Below are positions 1 to 12,294 of a stretch of 64,000 bases of DNA, one piece after another; the first letter of the stretch is position 1; each line of letters opens with the position of its first letter. The DNA is from Hirudinaria manillensis (lineage: Eukaryota; Annelida; Clitellata; Hirudinida; Hirudinidae). The position numbers and the translations under genes were made by a program. The stretch lies in NCBI GenBank assembly GCA_034509925.1, contig CM067530.1, positions 11,498,501-11,562,500 on the forward strand. The letters are read 5' to 3'. The notes beneath the pieces were generated by a model. The model ran no database searches. It was given only the letters and a program-made list of their open reading frames with translations, and had not been told where the DNA came from.

Positions 1-212
1 AGAGGTTGTGAAGGCAAAGTTAACCAGTTTCGATATATGGATAGGATTAATATCGTAAGTTTAGGTTTTAGTCTTGGGTTAGTATCTGGCTTAATGATAC
101 CATTAAAGGGTATCCGCCGACATTGAGCTGGTTTTGCTCACCATTTGGTCAACAGTATTCAAACGTCTCTAGACGGTTAAATAAAAGTGAAAACCAATCG
201 AGCAGTACTCAC

Positions 213-339
213 TGGTGGTACACATGTTTCCGGCAACAGGCATGTTCGTGACTGTCTTCGTATTTATCGGGGTCGGTCCTGAGCTACTCGACCCCTCGCT
301 TCGCTCGTCAACATCCGAATCTTTGCAGTCTGAAGCCAT
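213..339 (-). CDS. First coding exon of an unidentified gene (partial)
   Basis: Read on the minus strand, an ATG at 339 opens a 42-codon frame rich in Ser, Asp and Glu (begins MASDCKDSDVDERSEG). It runs into a strong GTGAGT donor at 212, leaving phase 1. The next exon is not visible in the remaining 212 bases, so the gene probably continues off the left edge. The peptide has no domain I recognise and looks like a disordered N terminus. It lies head-to-head with MTTP, 570 bp apart, which suggests a shared promoter region. The exon call rests only on the open frame and donor consensus. Confidence 0.4.
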
Positions 340-909
340 TATAACCATTGTTACTTAAAGGCGACGAAATAATTTTAACCTGTACAAGCAGTGCTTTGTT
401 CCTTATTAAAGTGAAGATAATAGTTAACAAGTTAACGAAGAAGTCTTCAATACGATTTATAATTCTCAATATTAATTGGCAATATGGTTAAAACTGTAAT
501 TATTAAATAATCTAAACGGATACCGGTCTTTTTCATGGTTAAATGTTTATTTTAGAATATTGGTTGCTAAGCAACAGCAACTACTAAAAGTAAACTTCTC
601 AAATGGCGACATTTTCAGATTTTGAAGATATTAATTATGCATGAAGCCCCATCTAAAATCTTGAATTTTTGATAAATAATGCCTTGCTAATTGGGCCACT
701 TGTACTTTGAACTCGAATCAGCCTTTAAAACTGCTTGAAATTCTTGGCTGCACCAAATATATTGATGATTTCGACTGTAGATAATCCAGCAATTATACTC
801 TTGTGTCAGCTATCGCAGAAGAAACAATTTAATCATTTTAGCCTATAAACTGCGTCTAAAAATAGAATCCAATCACAATTCATTTTAAGTTATAAAGTTT
901 TAAATCGTC
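340..909. promoter_or_regulatory. Intergenic spacer between two divergent genes
   Basis: This 570 bp AT-rich stretch separates the minus-strand exon at 213-339 from the MTTP start at 910. It holds no open frame of note. By position it should contain both 5' UTRs and a shared promoter, but I see no clear TATA box or other named element. Confidence 0.35.
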
Positions 910-3900
910 ATGCCTAGGGCGAGTTCACTGTCGCTGAAGTTAACTTTTCTGCTCGTTGTATTAGGTACGGATTATTGGTTGCAATCCGTTCTAGTGGTTA
1001 ATCTAAACTCTACACATTACATTAATGGTAATGTCACAATAAATAACTTTCCAGGATGCACGGGGCTGCCGTTGGTCACATTTTCATTCTCCTTCGTTCC
1101 TGGAACCACCTATAGGTTTGCCTACAAGACGGATGTCTCACTCAACCGGATTGCCACCTCACCGTCTCAGTTTTCCAGTAAAAACATGAAGGATATTGGA
1201 ATCAAGCTCCATGCGAACGTTGAAGCCACCTCTATCTGGTCAAATGATGATGATTGGCATTTCGTCAAACTCTCCGTAAGTCACTTGAAAAATTATTTTA
1301 TAATAAAGAGGAAAATAATTTGGGGTAGGATTTTCCTATTTTGTGCTGAAGTGTAGCTCCACTAATCAAAACTGGTTGATTTCATGTTAATCCTTGTGAA
1401 TTTTATTTTATCTGATGCATATCAAAGATATTTAAATCATCCATCATCTCTTAGTTATTTGAAACTATAGATTTCTTTAAAAAGAATGATTTTGCAATGT
1501 TCTAATAGATATTGTATTACTTGATATTTTAAGTAGCTGCATTATCAACATGCCCATAACCAAAAGTTATTAACGTCACCATCATCATCTTTCATTATCA
1601 CTCACTGAATCCAGGCCAATGAAGTCAGCATGCAGGGCCTTTCGAGTGAGGATGCCGTGAAGGTCGAACAACTTTTCAAGTCTCCGGCATTTTTCCTCCT
1701 TGAAAAAGGCATCGTCACCAGGATGTTCATCAACGAGGAACACAAACTCTCTGCCAACTTCTACAGGGGTGTGGCTTCCCTGTTCCAATTGAGAGAGCAT
1801 TCTCTTGAAAGAGAGGTAGCAGCAATCAGTGTTAATTTTTATTATTTGTTAATCAATTTTCTAATGTTTTGCTGCCTTTTTGCCTGCACATCTTTTCAAT
1901 AAAAATCATTTAGTTAACAGAATCTCTCCATTTCAGGTGGATGTGTCCGGATCGTGTGAAGTGAACTACGAAAGAATCAACGACCATAAACTACTCAAGT
2001 CAAAGAAGAACTGCCACGACCCTGACTCGTTGGAATACACCAACGTCAACAAAGTCTGTCGAGAACTCGGTTAAATTTTTATAAAATGACTCGATTTGAC
2101 AGATTTTAATCGACCAACAATATGGATCAAATACGAGAATAAAATTAAATAATTACTGTTTAAAATTTAATAATTACTGTTTAAAATTTAATAATTACTG
2201 TTTAAAATAATTACTTAGTTGCTTGGCATAAAGAAACATCACTGGAATCAGGTGGAATATTCTTTTTCTGAGGATTTCATTCTCTCCATCAAGGCTTCTG
2301 AGTACCACGAAGTATCGGCCGAGCTCGGAAGCACGGCAACGAGGGTGGAGTCGAGGTAGTCGTTATCGATTAATTATTACTAATTACTTGTTATTAATTA
2401 ATTGATTAATTAATTATTATTTTTATTTAACTTTGTCTGAATTCACTCCAGCCACGTTTCCAAATTTCATCCTCGGTTTCTTTTCAGGCAACAGATGTCT
2501 CTGTTAGAGACTGAAACATCCCAGGAAGGAACGACTTCGGCAGGCAGCTTCGAGGAGGCAGTCGTTCGAATGAGGAGAGGTTTATAATATTGCATGCAAA
2601 TATTTTTATTATTATGTTTTAATATTCTTATTATTATCTTTTAATATATTTATTGCTATATTTGGATTTTTTGATTATGTTTAATCAATTATTATGTTAG
2701 AATTTGTTCAATAACATGTCGTTAAATGTGGATAAATTAGTCATAAGTAAGTAAAAATTATGCAGCACGTCAAGTAAAAATATTTTAAAAGTAAAAATAT
2801 TTTAATAACTTCGAGGATGTTTGAATTTAACTTGAATTTTTAACAATTTTCTCTCAGATTTTGAGAAGTTGGTCGAATCTTCGTTGAAGTTGACTTTGGA
2901 GGACACGAAGCAGGATGGAAGTGAAAAGATGGAGGTCGTCAGTTGTTTATAATAATTAATCGTTCGGAGCCGTCGTTCGTTTATTCAAATTATCCCCTTA
3001 ATAAATTCATGGTCTTGAAATAAATCGTTACTCGATAAATCGTTAGCACTTACGTCCGACAATTAACTCCTCCAGCTGTCTTCTCTGGTCGACGAAGTGA
3101 GGTCGGGGGTCGTGGCCTCCTCCGTAGGTCGAGACGGTAGCTCCCTCGCGTTCCAGAAACTGCTGGCGGCTTTTCGCTCCTCGGATCGGAAGGAGCTGAC
3201 GGAAATCCTGAGGAAGTACAAGGACGACGAGGACATCTTGTGAGTCGTTTTGGCTTTTTGGGATCGTCAAATTTGTAGACATTGCTATTGAAAGTTGTTG
3301 CTGTTGCTTTTAATTTTTCAACTTTTGTTGTTGCATCTTTTATTATAATTTTATTTTCTTTGTTATTACGATATTCACTGCCATTAATGTGACATGCAAA
3401 TGAATCATACATGCCAAGTGCTAAGCACGCACAGCCACATCGTAACGAGTCTCGAGGTTCACTTTTAACACTTCCAGTCCAACACTCATCGACGCAGCCA
3501 CTGCTGCTCAGACCTCGGATTCGTTGGCCTCCCTGAAGGAGGTTCTCGACTTCCGGAGGGACGGAGTTCAAGTCCTGGAAAGGTTCCTTCTTGGGTCGGC
3601 CCTCTCCACCCACCCTTCTGAGGAGCTGCTGTTGCATCTGCTGGTAGGTCTTTTGGAATTCCAGTTGTTGATTGCTTGTTGTTCTTGTCAATCCAGGTGT
3701 TGGTGGCACCTGTTTGAATTGTTGTGAAATTAGTGTTGATAGTGTTATAATTATTATAATAAAGTATATAATAAGTTGTCTTTGTTGTTTATTTTGGAAT
3801 TGTGTCTAATCTTAAGTGAAATTATTAAATGGGCAACCAGTTCGTTCCAATTGTTTGCAGTTTCGTTATGTAAATTAATTAACTATTTAGTTATGCGTAA

Positions 3901-6900
3901 CTTAACTAAACTATAATCACAACCTCGAAACAGGAACTTTCTGCATCGAACGTTGAGGACGTTCAACTCAGGGAATCCCTTCGAGAGGCCCTCGGTTCGG
4001 TGCTCTTCACCTACTCGAGACGAGACGGACACAAAAAGGAGGTGGGAGTTTGTTTTTGTCGTCTGCTTTATACTGCAAGTTAATTGAGGTTAAAATGAAT
4101 AATAAAATAATCTAAATAATTACAAATAAATTATAAAATAATCTAACTAGTTATAAACAAATCAGATCACATTCATAAACCAGTTTATGAAATCGTCGAA
4201 CCCTTAACTCTTGACCTCACCCGACCTCTGTCCACACTCCCGAAAGGTTGCAGAGAAGGTCACGAACGCCCTCCTCGGGCACCTGCGCGAGTGCGGGGAT
4301 GACCCCACCTGCCAATCGGCTGTCAGGGCACTATCCAACACGGGGGCGTGGCCTGCCGTGGAGCACGTCGTGGGTCTCCTCGAGTCCAGCAGCACTGCCA
4401 CAGTGGGGGAGGCATGTCTGAAGGCTTTGCGAAGGTTCGACATAAAACTCATCGACTCAAAGGTGACCATAATTTATTATAATTATTTATTATAAGTGAT
4501 AATTTATTATAATTAATACTGCTTGTAATAACAAGTAATGATAAGTTATCGTTGCTATTAATATTTAATGATAATTATCGTTATTATTGAAGTTATTAAC
4601 TCATAAACTCCATGTTAACCCTGCTCTTGCAAATTATTGATTTCGATTTCGTTTTCACTTTCTCTCGATCGATTGCAACCCATCCACTCCCCAGTTCAGG
4701 GAACGACTGAAGGACGTTTTCCACCAAAGGAGGAGAGGTTACGACACCGTCGTCCGAACGCAGGCCCTGAAGTTGCTGCTGAAAATGAACCTCGACTCGG
4801 AAGAAGTTCGAGACGTGTTCCTGGAGTCGTTGGATCCGTGGAACGAGGACTACGACCTTTACGTTCAGTCCCTGATCTTCGACGAGGCTCGGAAAAACCC
4901 GACGTTCGGGTTCGTTTCGGATGGGGAATTCCCCACCCCCGTTTCCGTTCTAAGTTTCAAATCAATTAAAATTGGGGGGCATCGGTCTCGTCTGCTTGTA
5001 AACATTTCTGCACGATTAAATTTTTATTTCACGATCCGAATTGCAATTCCATCGCCATCTTCTTCGTCACCATCTCGTGCATGTCAGAGATTTGGCTTCG
5101 CTTGCAAATCGATTGAAATTTGTTTTCCAGGAAGCACCTCAATCGAGTCCTCAGGAACTCCACGCTGAGCAACTTCGACACCCTCTCACCGAACGGAAAA
5201 TCCTTGGCCTTCTCGTCCGAGATGCTTGGTGAGGATGTGTGTTTGTTTGTCTGTTTGTTTGCTTGTCCGTTTGGTTATCTCTGTTAATGTGCTTTTAATA
5301 GTAATACATGCAATAATAATTCAAATGTAAATGGCATAATGATAATATGACTGAGACTGGCAAGATTACTCAATATAAGGTTGTTATTGTTGTAATAACA
5401 CTAATTTATTTCAATCGAGTGATATAATAATAATGTCGTTATTGTGATAGGGTCGCCAAAGGTCGAGTATCTGATGTACGTGGAGAACGACAGATCAGGA
5501 ACCATGAGGAGGTCAGGAATGGACGTCGACCTCCAACATTTGAACCTCACCTTACCCCTGTACAAGGTCTCCTATCTTTTACGTGACTTATGTACAGTTA
5601 TGTTAATGACTCGATTAATATTCATTAATCTCCTATGTCTGTGAAGATCATGTGATTGTTTGATGCGATATTTCGTGCTAATGACCCGATTAATATTTAA
5701 TGCCAAGGCCTCTGAATTCTTTACGAAAGACCTCTCGAGTTTAATTATGTTAATGAACTTTCAGTTCGAGCTGTTTGCAGCCGGCCTTGGAGGCCTGTTG
5801 GGCGAAGCAGGCGACGAATCGGAAGAAGTCGAAGTCACGGCCGGCATGTCATTGGACATGATGGGGGTGTCGCTTCGACCAATCACGTTCTTCGTGGGAC
5901 AGGGAGGTCTCATGTCGGCCGTATGGAATGCACCCAGTGAACTCGTGTCTGCCCTGCAGGTAAACTCTTGAAAACATCTAAATTAAGTTTATTTTAATAT
6001 TAAGTTTATTACTTTTGTTGCAGTATTGTTATTGTCTTCGTCGTCATCATCACCACAATAATAATATCAACAAACTGACTCAAACTCTGTACCTTGCATA
6101 GCGTTACATACCATTTTGGCTAAATTAATCATCTTTACAAGATGGCCTTATTGATGCCATTGTATATTATTATTAATATTGTTATTATTATTATTATTAT
6201 AATTATTGTTATTATTATTATACAAATAACATTCAACAGGTAAACTTCCTGCTCCAAGACCACAAGGAGTCTCTGCTCCTCGGCAACGGACTCCGAGTGA
6301 AGTTCGAGGTCACTGGGGTCGTGTCCCTCGACCTCTCGGGTTCACTCAGCGTCAGCCTTTGGAACAAAAATGCCCGCTCCCTCATCAGAAACAGGTGCTC
6401 GATTTCAAAACAATTGCCATCGTCGTTGTTACCATTGTCATTATTGTTATTATTTATTATTATTTATTTATTATTACTTGACATATCACACAAAACAATA
6501 ATTATATCAATATTTATATTATTTATTATATTATTATTTTTATTATTTTTCTAAATACCCTCAATTAATCGCTCATTAACTAGTTCAACGGCTATATTTA
6601 GATGCACTCATGAATGTTCAATAATCATAATTATCCCCCTACCACTTCAACCCTGGCACCCTAAGAACCTTCGTACCCATTTCCATCCCCGCAGTGGTTC
6701 GATTTCCTTGAAAACCGTCACACGACTCGAGTCGAACCTCTTCAGAAGCACCTTCGAAGCCACCGAAGATGTTCGGTCGGGGGTGGACTTCAGGACGGAC
6801 GTTGACTTTTACGACGGGGTCAAGATGTGCCTGCAGATGATCCGACCCGATTCTCTAATCAGGTCAGCATTTTGCTTTTTTTTTATTTCGACTTTTAATT

Positions 6901-7131
6901 TTTGGAATCGTCGATTCTTTCCGTCCGTCCGTCCTCTATCGTCGCGTTTCCGACTCACGCACCCCGCGACCCCGTTGCAGGCAGCAGACGACGGGACTCG
7001 AGCGACTGAGCGGCAGGAGGAAGTCGTTCCTGTCTCGAGCCGCGTCGAAGACGGAGGTGCCGGGCATTTCGTATCCTCTGCCGAGGAGCAACTACGACAA
7101 GTGCAGGGTGCTTTTCCCTCCCGGATCGTGA
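910..7131 (+). CDS. MTTP: Microsomal triglyceride transfer protein, large subunit
   Basis: MTTP loads lipid onto apolipoprotein B-type particles in the ER lumen, as a heterodimer with protein disulfide isomerase. I read 17 exons: 910-1275, 1615-1815, 1937-2069, about 2234-2355, 2488-2579, 2858-2934, 3076-3239, 3478-3643, 3934-4041, 4247-4462, 4695-4909, 5131-5228, 5451-5566, 5765-5959, 6240-6394, 6695-6862 and 6981-7131. They give about 914 residues, close to the roughly 890 of the vertebrate protein. A hydrophobic signal sequence follows the ATG. The N-terminal beta-barrel (exons 1-4), the helical Lipovitellin_N-like part (exons 5-12) and the C-terminal lipid-binding sheets (VTAGMSLDMMGVSLRP, SGSISLKTVTRLESNLFRST) appear in family order. 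The protein ends in a conserved-looking C-x-VLFPPGS tail. The splice phase between exons 3 and 4 does not match in my reading, so that junction is uncertain. Confidence 0.93.
2150..2212. repeat. Short tandem repeat in MTTP intron 3
   Basis: A unit of about 22 bp (TAATAATTACTGTTTAAAAT) is repeated roughly three times. It sits between exons 3 and 4 of MTTP, where the splice junction is hardest to place. Confidence 0.7.
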
Positions 7132-7515
7132 AGACGGATCCCTCTTAACTTTCTTTTCAAACGAATGTCGGCGAGGAATTTGTTTGAACATTTTGACTTG
7201 TTTTTTTATTATTAAATGAATCAAAATATTTTAAAAACACTGCATTTTTACGATTGGTTATGCATGGTTATGCATTGGCTTTCCTTCGATGAACCAAAAA
7301 AAAAATCACCGCAAAATGTCACGAACAAATAGAATCGAATACAAACTGAAAAACCAAACTGAAAATATCAACCAGGGAATTGAGAATACCCAAGGAATTA
7401 ATACTCGAGCACTAAGGAACAGCTGGAGCCATGATTCAGCACCTCAGAACGAATGAACACCATTTTTACCATCAAGACGGAACGAGATTGTTTTTCGGAG
7501 CAGAGGTCGAAGCCC
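7132..7515. other. Spacer between convergent MTTP and SLC39A11
   Basis: This 384 bp stretch holds the two 3' UTRs of convergent genes. No open frame or repeat of interest was seen. Confidence 0.5.
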
Positions 7516-8390
7516 TCAGGAGAGGGCGATGTCGAGGGTCATCATGACGACGAATCCGACCGTCGCCCAGATCGACGCGATCCTTCCGTTTCCACTGCAA
7601 AGAAGAGCAACCGTTGTTTACGACGGATTCTCTCGATTCTTGAAATCATGCCAGGTTCGAAGTCCAAGCTCTCCAACTCTTCCCCACACAACTCTCCCCC
7701 CAACAAAATTATGATGATGATGATGATGAAAATGCAGATAAGCCAGCCTACTTGCTCTGGGCCTCGGGTATGATGTCATCGAATACCACAAACATCATGG
7801 CTCCTGCTGCGAAGGAGAGAACGTACGGGAGGAGTGGATCCACCATCAGGACGCAGAGGGCTCCAATCACCCCGAACACAGGCTCGACCATACCGCTCAG
7901 CTGCCCGTACCTTGGTGATGATGATGAAGATGGTGATGATGATGATTGTTAACGATCTGGGAAAGATCACAGTTGTTAAAATTATATGCATTAAAAGCTT
8001 TTAACTTCATCGAGAACAGCCATTGCTTGGATGAGGTAAATTGGGTCAAACCATATAAATCGGGTTAGACCATGTAAATTGGGTCAGACCATCATTTAGT
8101 ATTCAGGGTGGGTGGGACCATGTAAATTGGGTCAGACCATCATTTAGTATTCAGGGTGGGTGGGTGGGAGTGGTTGTTTTCTCACCAGAAAGAGGTCATC
8201 GGGGACATCCCAGAAGCCCTCAAGGGGATGCTGACTGCAAGTCCTTCTGGAAAGTTCTGGATGCCTATGCCCAGAGCCAGATTCCTAGAAGAAGCAAGAA
8301 ACATGTTTGAAGAGCAACAGTTTTAAACTAAAGAACAAATAATAATATTCTTGTCAATAATTATCACAAGGCAATTATAACGATTACCTA

Positions 8391-8426
<36 letters not shown>

Positions 8427-9867
8427 GACCATCGCTCACTCATTCCTCACCTCGACTTCCCAAACGTGGAAGAAGGAGTCCTACCAACAGACCCGAATGC
8501 CACGCCCACAGCAAGACCCTCTGATGAAGTTTGATAACAAAATGAAACATGATGTCGTTGTTATTAAATGAAAACTGTCAGTTTTTCAGACGAGCCGCAG
8601 ATGCTGAGTTCGAAACCTACCTCGGCCTCCTCCACTCAGAAGGAACGAAAGATGGGTGCTGGAATGACTTGTTTGAAACAAAATCTTAGTGAAATACAAT
8701 TTTATGATCGTTTGATAACATAATTGCATGGTAATAATCTAACTTTATACTAACCTGATAAATTTTTTTATTAAAAACTGGCAATCAAAATTCCAAAACC
8801 ACCTGGAATGTTGTGGATGGTGATGGCGATAATGAGAAGCATGAGCCTCTTCCAGCTGGTGGAGTGGTTTTCCACCCCATGAGGAGCGCTCGAGGCTCCC
8901 CTCGGGTCGACCGCTGCCGAACCCCTTTTCCTCAAGTTCGTCTCGACCCTGGGAACTGCGAACCCGTCGCTTTTCTTCGGGGAAAGAAAAAGCAGATGGT
9001 CTTCTGCTTCCTCCTCCAATATGTAAAGGTCTGTCACGGAATTCTGGGTCGAGCGATGGCATCATCGTTATCACCACGTCATTATCATCATCATCATCAT
9101 CATCATCATTATCATCATCATCATCATCAATGCCTAGAAGATGGACCGACCGAGCTTGGGATCAGTTTGTCTGCCACGAGCAGGAACAAGGAGCCAAAGA
9201 GGAAGCCAACGACAGCAGGAAAGAATGAATACTCGCCGTTCTTTCCGTATAGTCCGGAATATCTGGCGTGTTCTATGGCAGGTTCGAGGAGGGACCAATA
9301 TGAGGCCGCTGTCATGACCTTACAATGGTGGTTAGCAGACGATAAAATGAGGAGGATAAATTTAGTTTCAAGTTTTGAGTTGAATGTTTCAAGTCTATTT
9401 TCACAATTTAAGTTAGAATTAGCGAGGATTTGTTGATCCTGATTTCCATGCAATACTCAGTCAATTTTCAAAAATAATCCATTAAAAATAACAAATCTCT
9501 TGTAAATAAGAAGACAAAGTTAAACCGTAAAACAAATTCCAATATAAAAAGCAAATGTTTGCAGTTGCTAAGATTGCATTAATTTTAATACCCGCATTAT
9601 AGTTTTAAAAATATATATTCACCCCTGCTGCGAAGCCTAGACTGGCGTCCAGAAACGTTCTCTGAAATATCAGTCATCCAGTTGAAAAACTGAGTTGAAT
9701 CAACTTTTAATCGTTTAATCCTCCTCATAAATAAGTTTATTCTTCTTCATAAAAAGCACCTGATCGCCTTGACAAACGAAAACTAGAGCACTTCCTAGGG
9801 CTGTGATCCCCCATGTGAAAAGAGTCCCCAAAAAGGCCTGCAATACCGGATTTAAACCTTCTATCAT
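7516..9867 (-). CDS. SLC39A11: Zinc transporter ZIP11
   Basis: This is a ZIP (SLC39) family metal importer of the ZIP11/gufA branch, which moves zinc toward the cytoplasm. Eight exons on the minus strand join in phase: 9760-9867, 9623-9661, 9147-9318, 8803-9030, 8451-8520, 8186-8284, 7752-7910 and 7516-7594, giving 317 residues. The start is placed at the ATG at 9867, where the protein begins [20 protein letters not shown] and lines up with the known ZIP11 N terminus; the open frame extends further upstream without an ATG. TM4 carries HNIPEG and TM5 carries QNFPEG, the metal-binding signatures of the family. The variable loop between TM3 and TM4 (8803-9030) is long and charged. The C terminus ([13 protein letters not shown]) is typical. 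The gene is convergent with MTTP and divergent from the next gene. Confidence 0.93.
8040..8175. repeat. Tandem duplication in an SLC39A11 intron
   Basis: A unit of about 60 bp containing GGGTCAGACCATCATTTAGT and a GGGTGGGTGGG tail occurs twice in a row, with a shorter related piece just before it. It lies inside the intron between exons 6 and 7. Confidence 0.75.
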
Positions 9868-10350
9868 TTTCTCAACTCCGTGATAAAGTGCCACGCATCT
9901 ATTGTAAACAAGAGTCCCATTCGGCACATCGATTGGATTGAAATAGCGGTTCCTACTTTGAATTCAGTTGAAAATATGGGCCGGTTAATTTCAGAATATC
10001 CATCTTTGAGAAATGACATTTGGTTTTACTAATTATTTTCCATCACCATCTTATATCTTTATTTTAGCCGTTGAAATGTTAGAATTTGTGCTTGTTGTGA
10101 GACTGCTCTCATTTTATATGAATTTAAATATTATATTGAGAGCTTATTTAATTTCTACTCTCTTCTGATTTTGAAACTGTAATTTAAGCTTGTTAAGTTG
10201 ATAAATCAATATTATGGTTGTTATGGAAGCATCAAAACATATTACTCTTACTAGCGCAGGTGTTGCAAGATTTCTCACAAAGAGTTTCATTCATTATATT
10301 TCATTAAAAGGGATTCTTTCCGAATTTGTGATTTTGTCGGTTTGTCAACA
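9868..10350. promoter_or_regulatory. Divergent spacer between SLC39A11 and the 10351 gene
   Basis: This 483 bp AT-rich stretch separates two head-to-head starts (9867 minus and 10351 plus). It is a candidate bidirectional promoter by position only. I recognised no specific site. Confidence 0.35.
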
Positions 10351-11954
10351 ATGAGGGGTAAATGCTTATTAAACCAAATGAGGAACAACCAAATGGCGGA
10401 AATCTTAATTTCAGATTCTTCAACGTCCTCGAGCGTTATCGATCACAAATTAGTCAGAATCGAATCAAAAATAGGCAATCTCAAGAGGCTTGTTAAATAT
10501 ATGAAGGTACTTTAAATTAAAGCAATGTTAGCGTTTGTTTTTGTTTAATTGGGAGTCATTGTCAGGAGCATCAGGATCCAAAACAGAAGCAGGATGATGA
10601 CGGAACTCAGAGCATTGTTTCGGAATGCAATTACGTTCAAGGTTTCCTTTAGATTAGATTTGCAAAAAGAAATGGTTGGCCACCTCGTCGATTAGAAATG
10701 AAATCCATTCTCTAAATTTTGAAATTACTTTTTAAACAATCGAGGTCTTTTGTCATCTTCAGAAACAAACTCAGAAGTTACCGAGTCAGAAAGACCAACC
10801 TCGGTATCAATGGAATATACTGACGACGAAGGAATGAAAGGAGATCAAAGCGATTTTATTTACTCACAAGTGGCTTCTTTCATTTCACAAAATGAACAAC
10901 ATCCTCATTTCCTGATAGCCATCTTTTCGCTATTAAAATTTTTCGATTCTGATCAGTTGAGAGACGAGGCACTCCAGGCGATCAAGAAAGTCGTGGAAAG
11001 GGATGATTGTGAAACTTCTCAAAAGGAAGATTTATCTGAAATGGCAGTGAGTATCAAATTTTAATTTGCTAATATGTTTGATTTAACTTTAAACACATAA
11101 GATTAATGATAAATAATCGATGTGAATTGTTATTCAAAACTTGACAAAACATAGTAAACTTAATTTGAATAATAATGAAAAAGGCTAATAAATAATTAAT
11201 TAATAATTCATAATTAATGTTAATTCATAATATACAAAATATTATAATATATATAATAATATATAGAATTTGGTCTGAATTCTTAAAAGTATTATAAAGA
11301 TATTTCCGATCAGAAATAATTATTTCATTCAATTTGTTTTATAACTTCGAGAGCTTAAATATTCACAGAAACCGGACTTTACAGAGGATTCGATGAGCAA
11401 AAATTCATTAACTGGACCCGATGTAACCGATACTTATTCATCTTCAGACGAATTACAAGAGACCGCCATACATTTAGAGGAAGTAGGAAACCATTTTATC
11501 AAACGTAAACATTTTCAATATGGCTTGATACTTAGCATATTCACTTTAGAATTTCAAACGAATGAAGGATCAAACTAAATTTCTGGAAGACGAGGTAGCT
11601 AGTGATTTTTCGTTAAAACGTCGAATTGGAAGAACGGGTTATTTCTTTATAGGTGGGAAAGAGGCTATCTGAAATGCACGATGAAGTCCTGTCAATATTC
11701 AGGAACTTTGGAGCAACAATAGTTACAAATGATTTGATCTCTTTGCTGGTTAAAAATATTATAAAGAGCCTAAATCTAAACTCCGGTATCGAAAGGCGTC
11801 TGCGAGTAGCGCTACAAAAATTCACGGGAGAAGAGTAAGTTTATAAAGAAGTTACTGGTAGTAGAAATGCTAAAAGTTAATAAAAATTTTATTCATTTAC
11901 AGTTTGTCGGCTGTTTGTGGTAGCGTGACTGACGCCATCATGCGAGAGATCTAA
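10351..11954 (+). CDS. Unrecognised helical protein, 287 residues
   Basis: Six exons join in phase: 10351-10506, 10566-10641, 10763-11046, 11369-11482, 11653-11834 and 11903-11954, ending CGSVTDAIMREI. The middle is acidic and Ser/Thr-rich. Two parts look helical: FIYSQVASFISQNEQHPHFL followed by a Leu/Phe-rich stretch ending in DEALQAIKKVV, and LSEMHDEVLSIFRNFGATIV near the C terminus. There is no signal peptide or membrane segment. The first helical part loosely recalls the C-terminal region of the centriolar satellite protein PCM1, but I could not confirm this from memory, so no function is assigned. A second in-frame ATG at 10393 has a good GCG context and may be the real start. A candidate AATAAA signal lies at about 12161. 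Confidence 0.7.
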
Positions 11955-12294
11955 ATTTATCGACATCACATCTTACAAATATCTTTGAGATCTTGACTGT
12001 TTTAAACAGACGAAATTTTTTGTCGATTTATAGTAGGAAAATTGAGCGTCTTTCTGCCATTATTTTCAGATGGTCATTAAATGACTTACTTTATTTAATT
12101 ATTTGTATAAATTAATATTGTTCATATTATAAATCTTTTATATTTTAATTAAAATTTAATAATAAAGTTATAAAAATTTATTGAAAACACGCATGCATTT
12201 GTTTACTTTTATTGCCTCTTCTTGTGAAGTCAGAGTTGGTAATCAAGCGCATCTATACGGCGAACCGTGCTTACAATAATAATCAATAATCGAA
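11955..12294. other. 3' UTR of the upstream gene and promoter of the ALYREF-type gene
   Basis: This 340 bp AT-rich spacer holds a candidate polyadenylation signal (AATAAA, about 12161-12166) for the gene on its left. The remaining 130 bp must include the 5' region of the next gene on the same strand. Confidence 0.4.

Noticed and set aside
9760-9927. Longer SLC39A11 N terminus extending to 9927
   Set aside because: The extended frame opens with GTG, not ATG, and the ATG at 9867 lines up with the known ZIP11 start.
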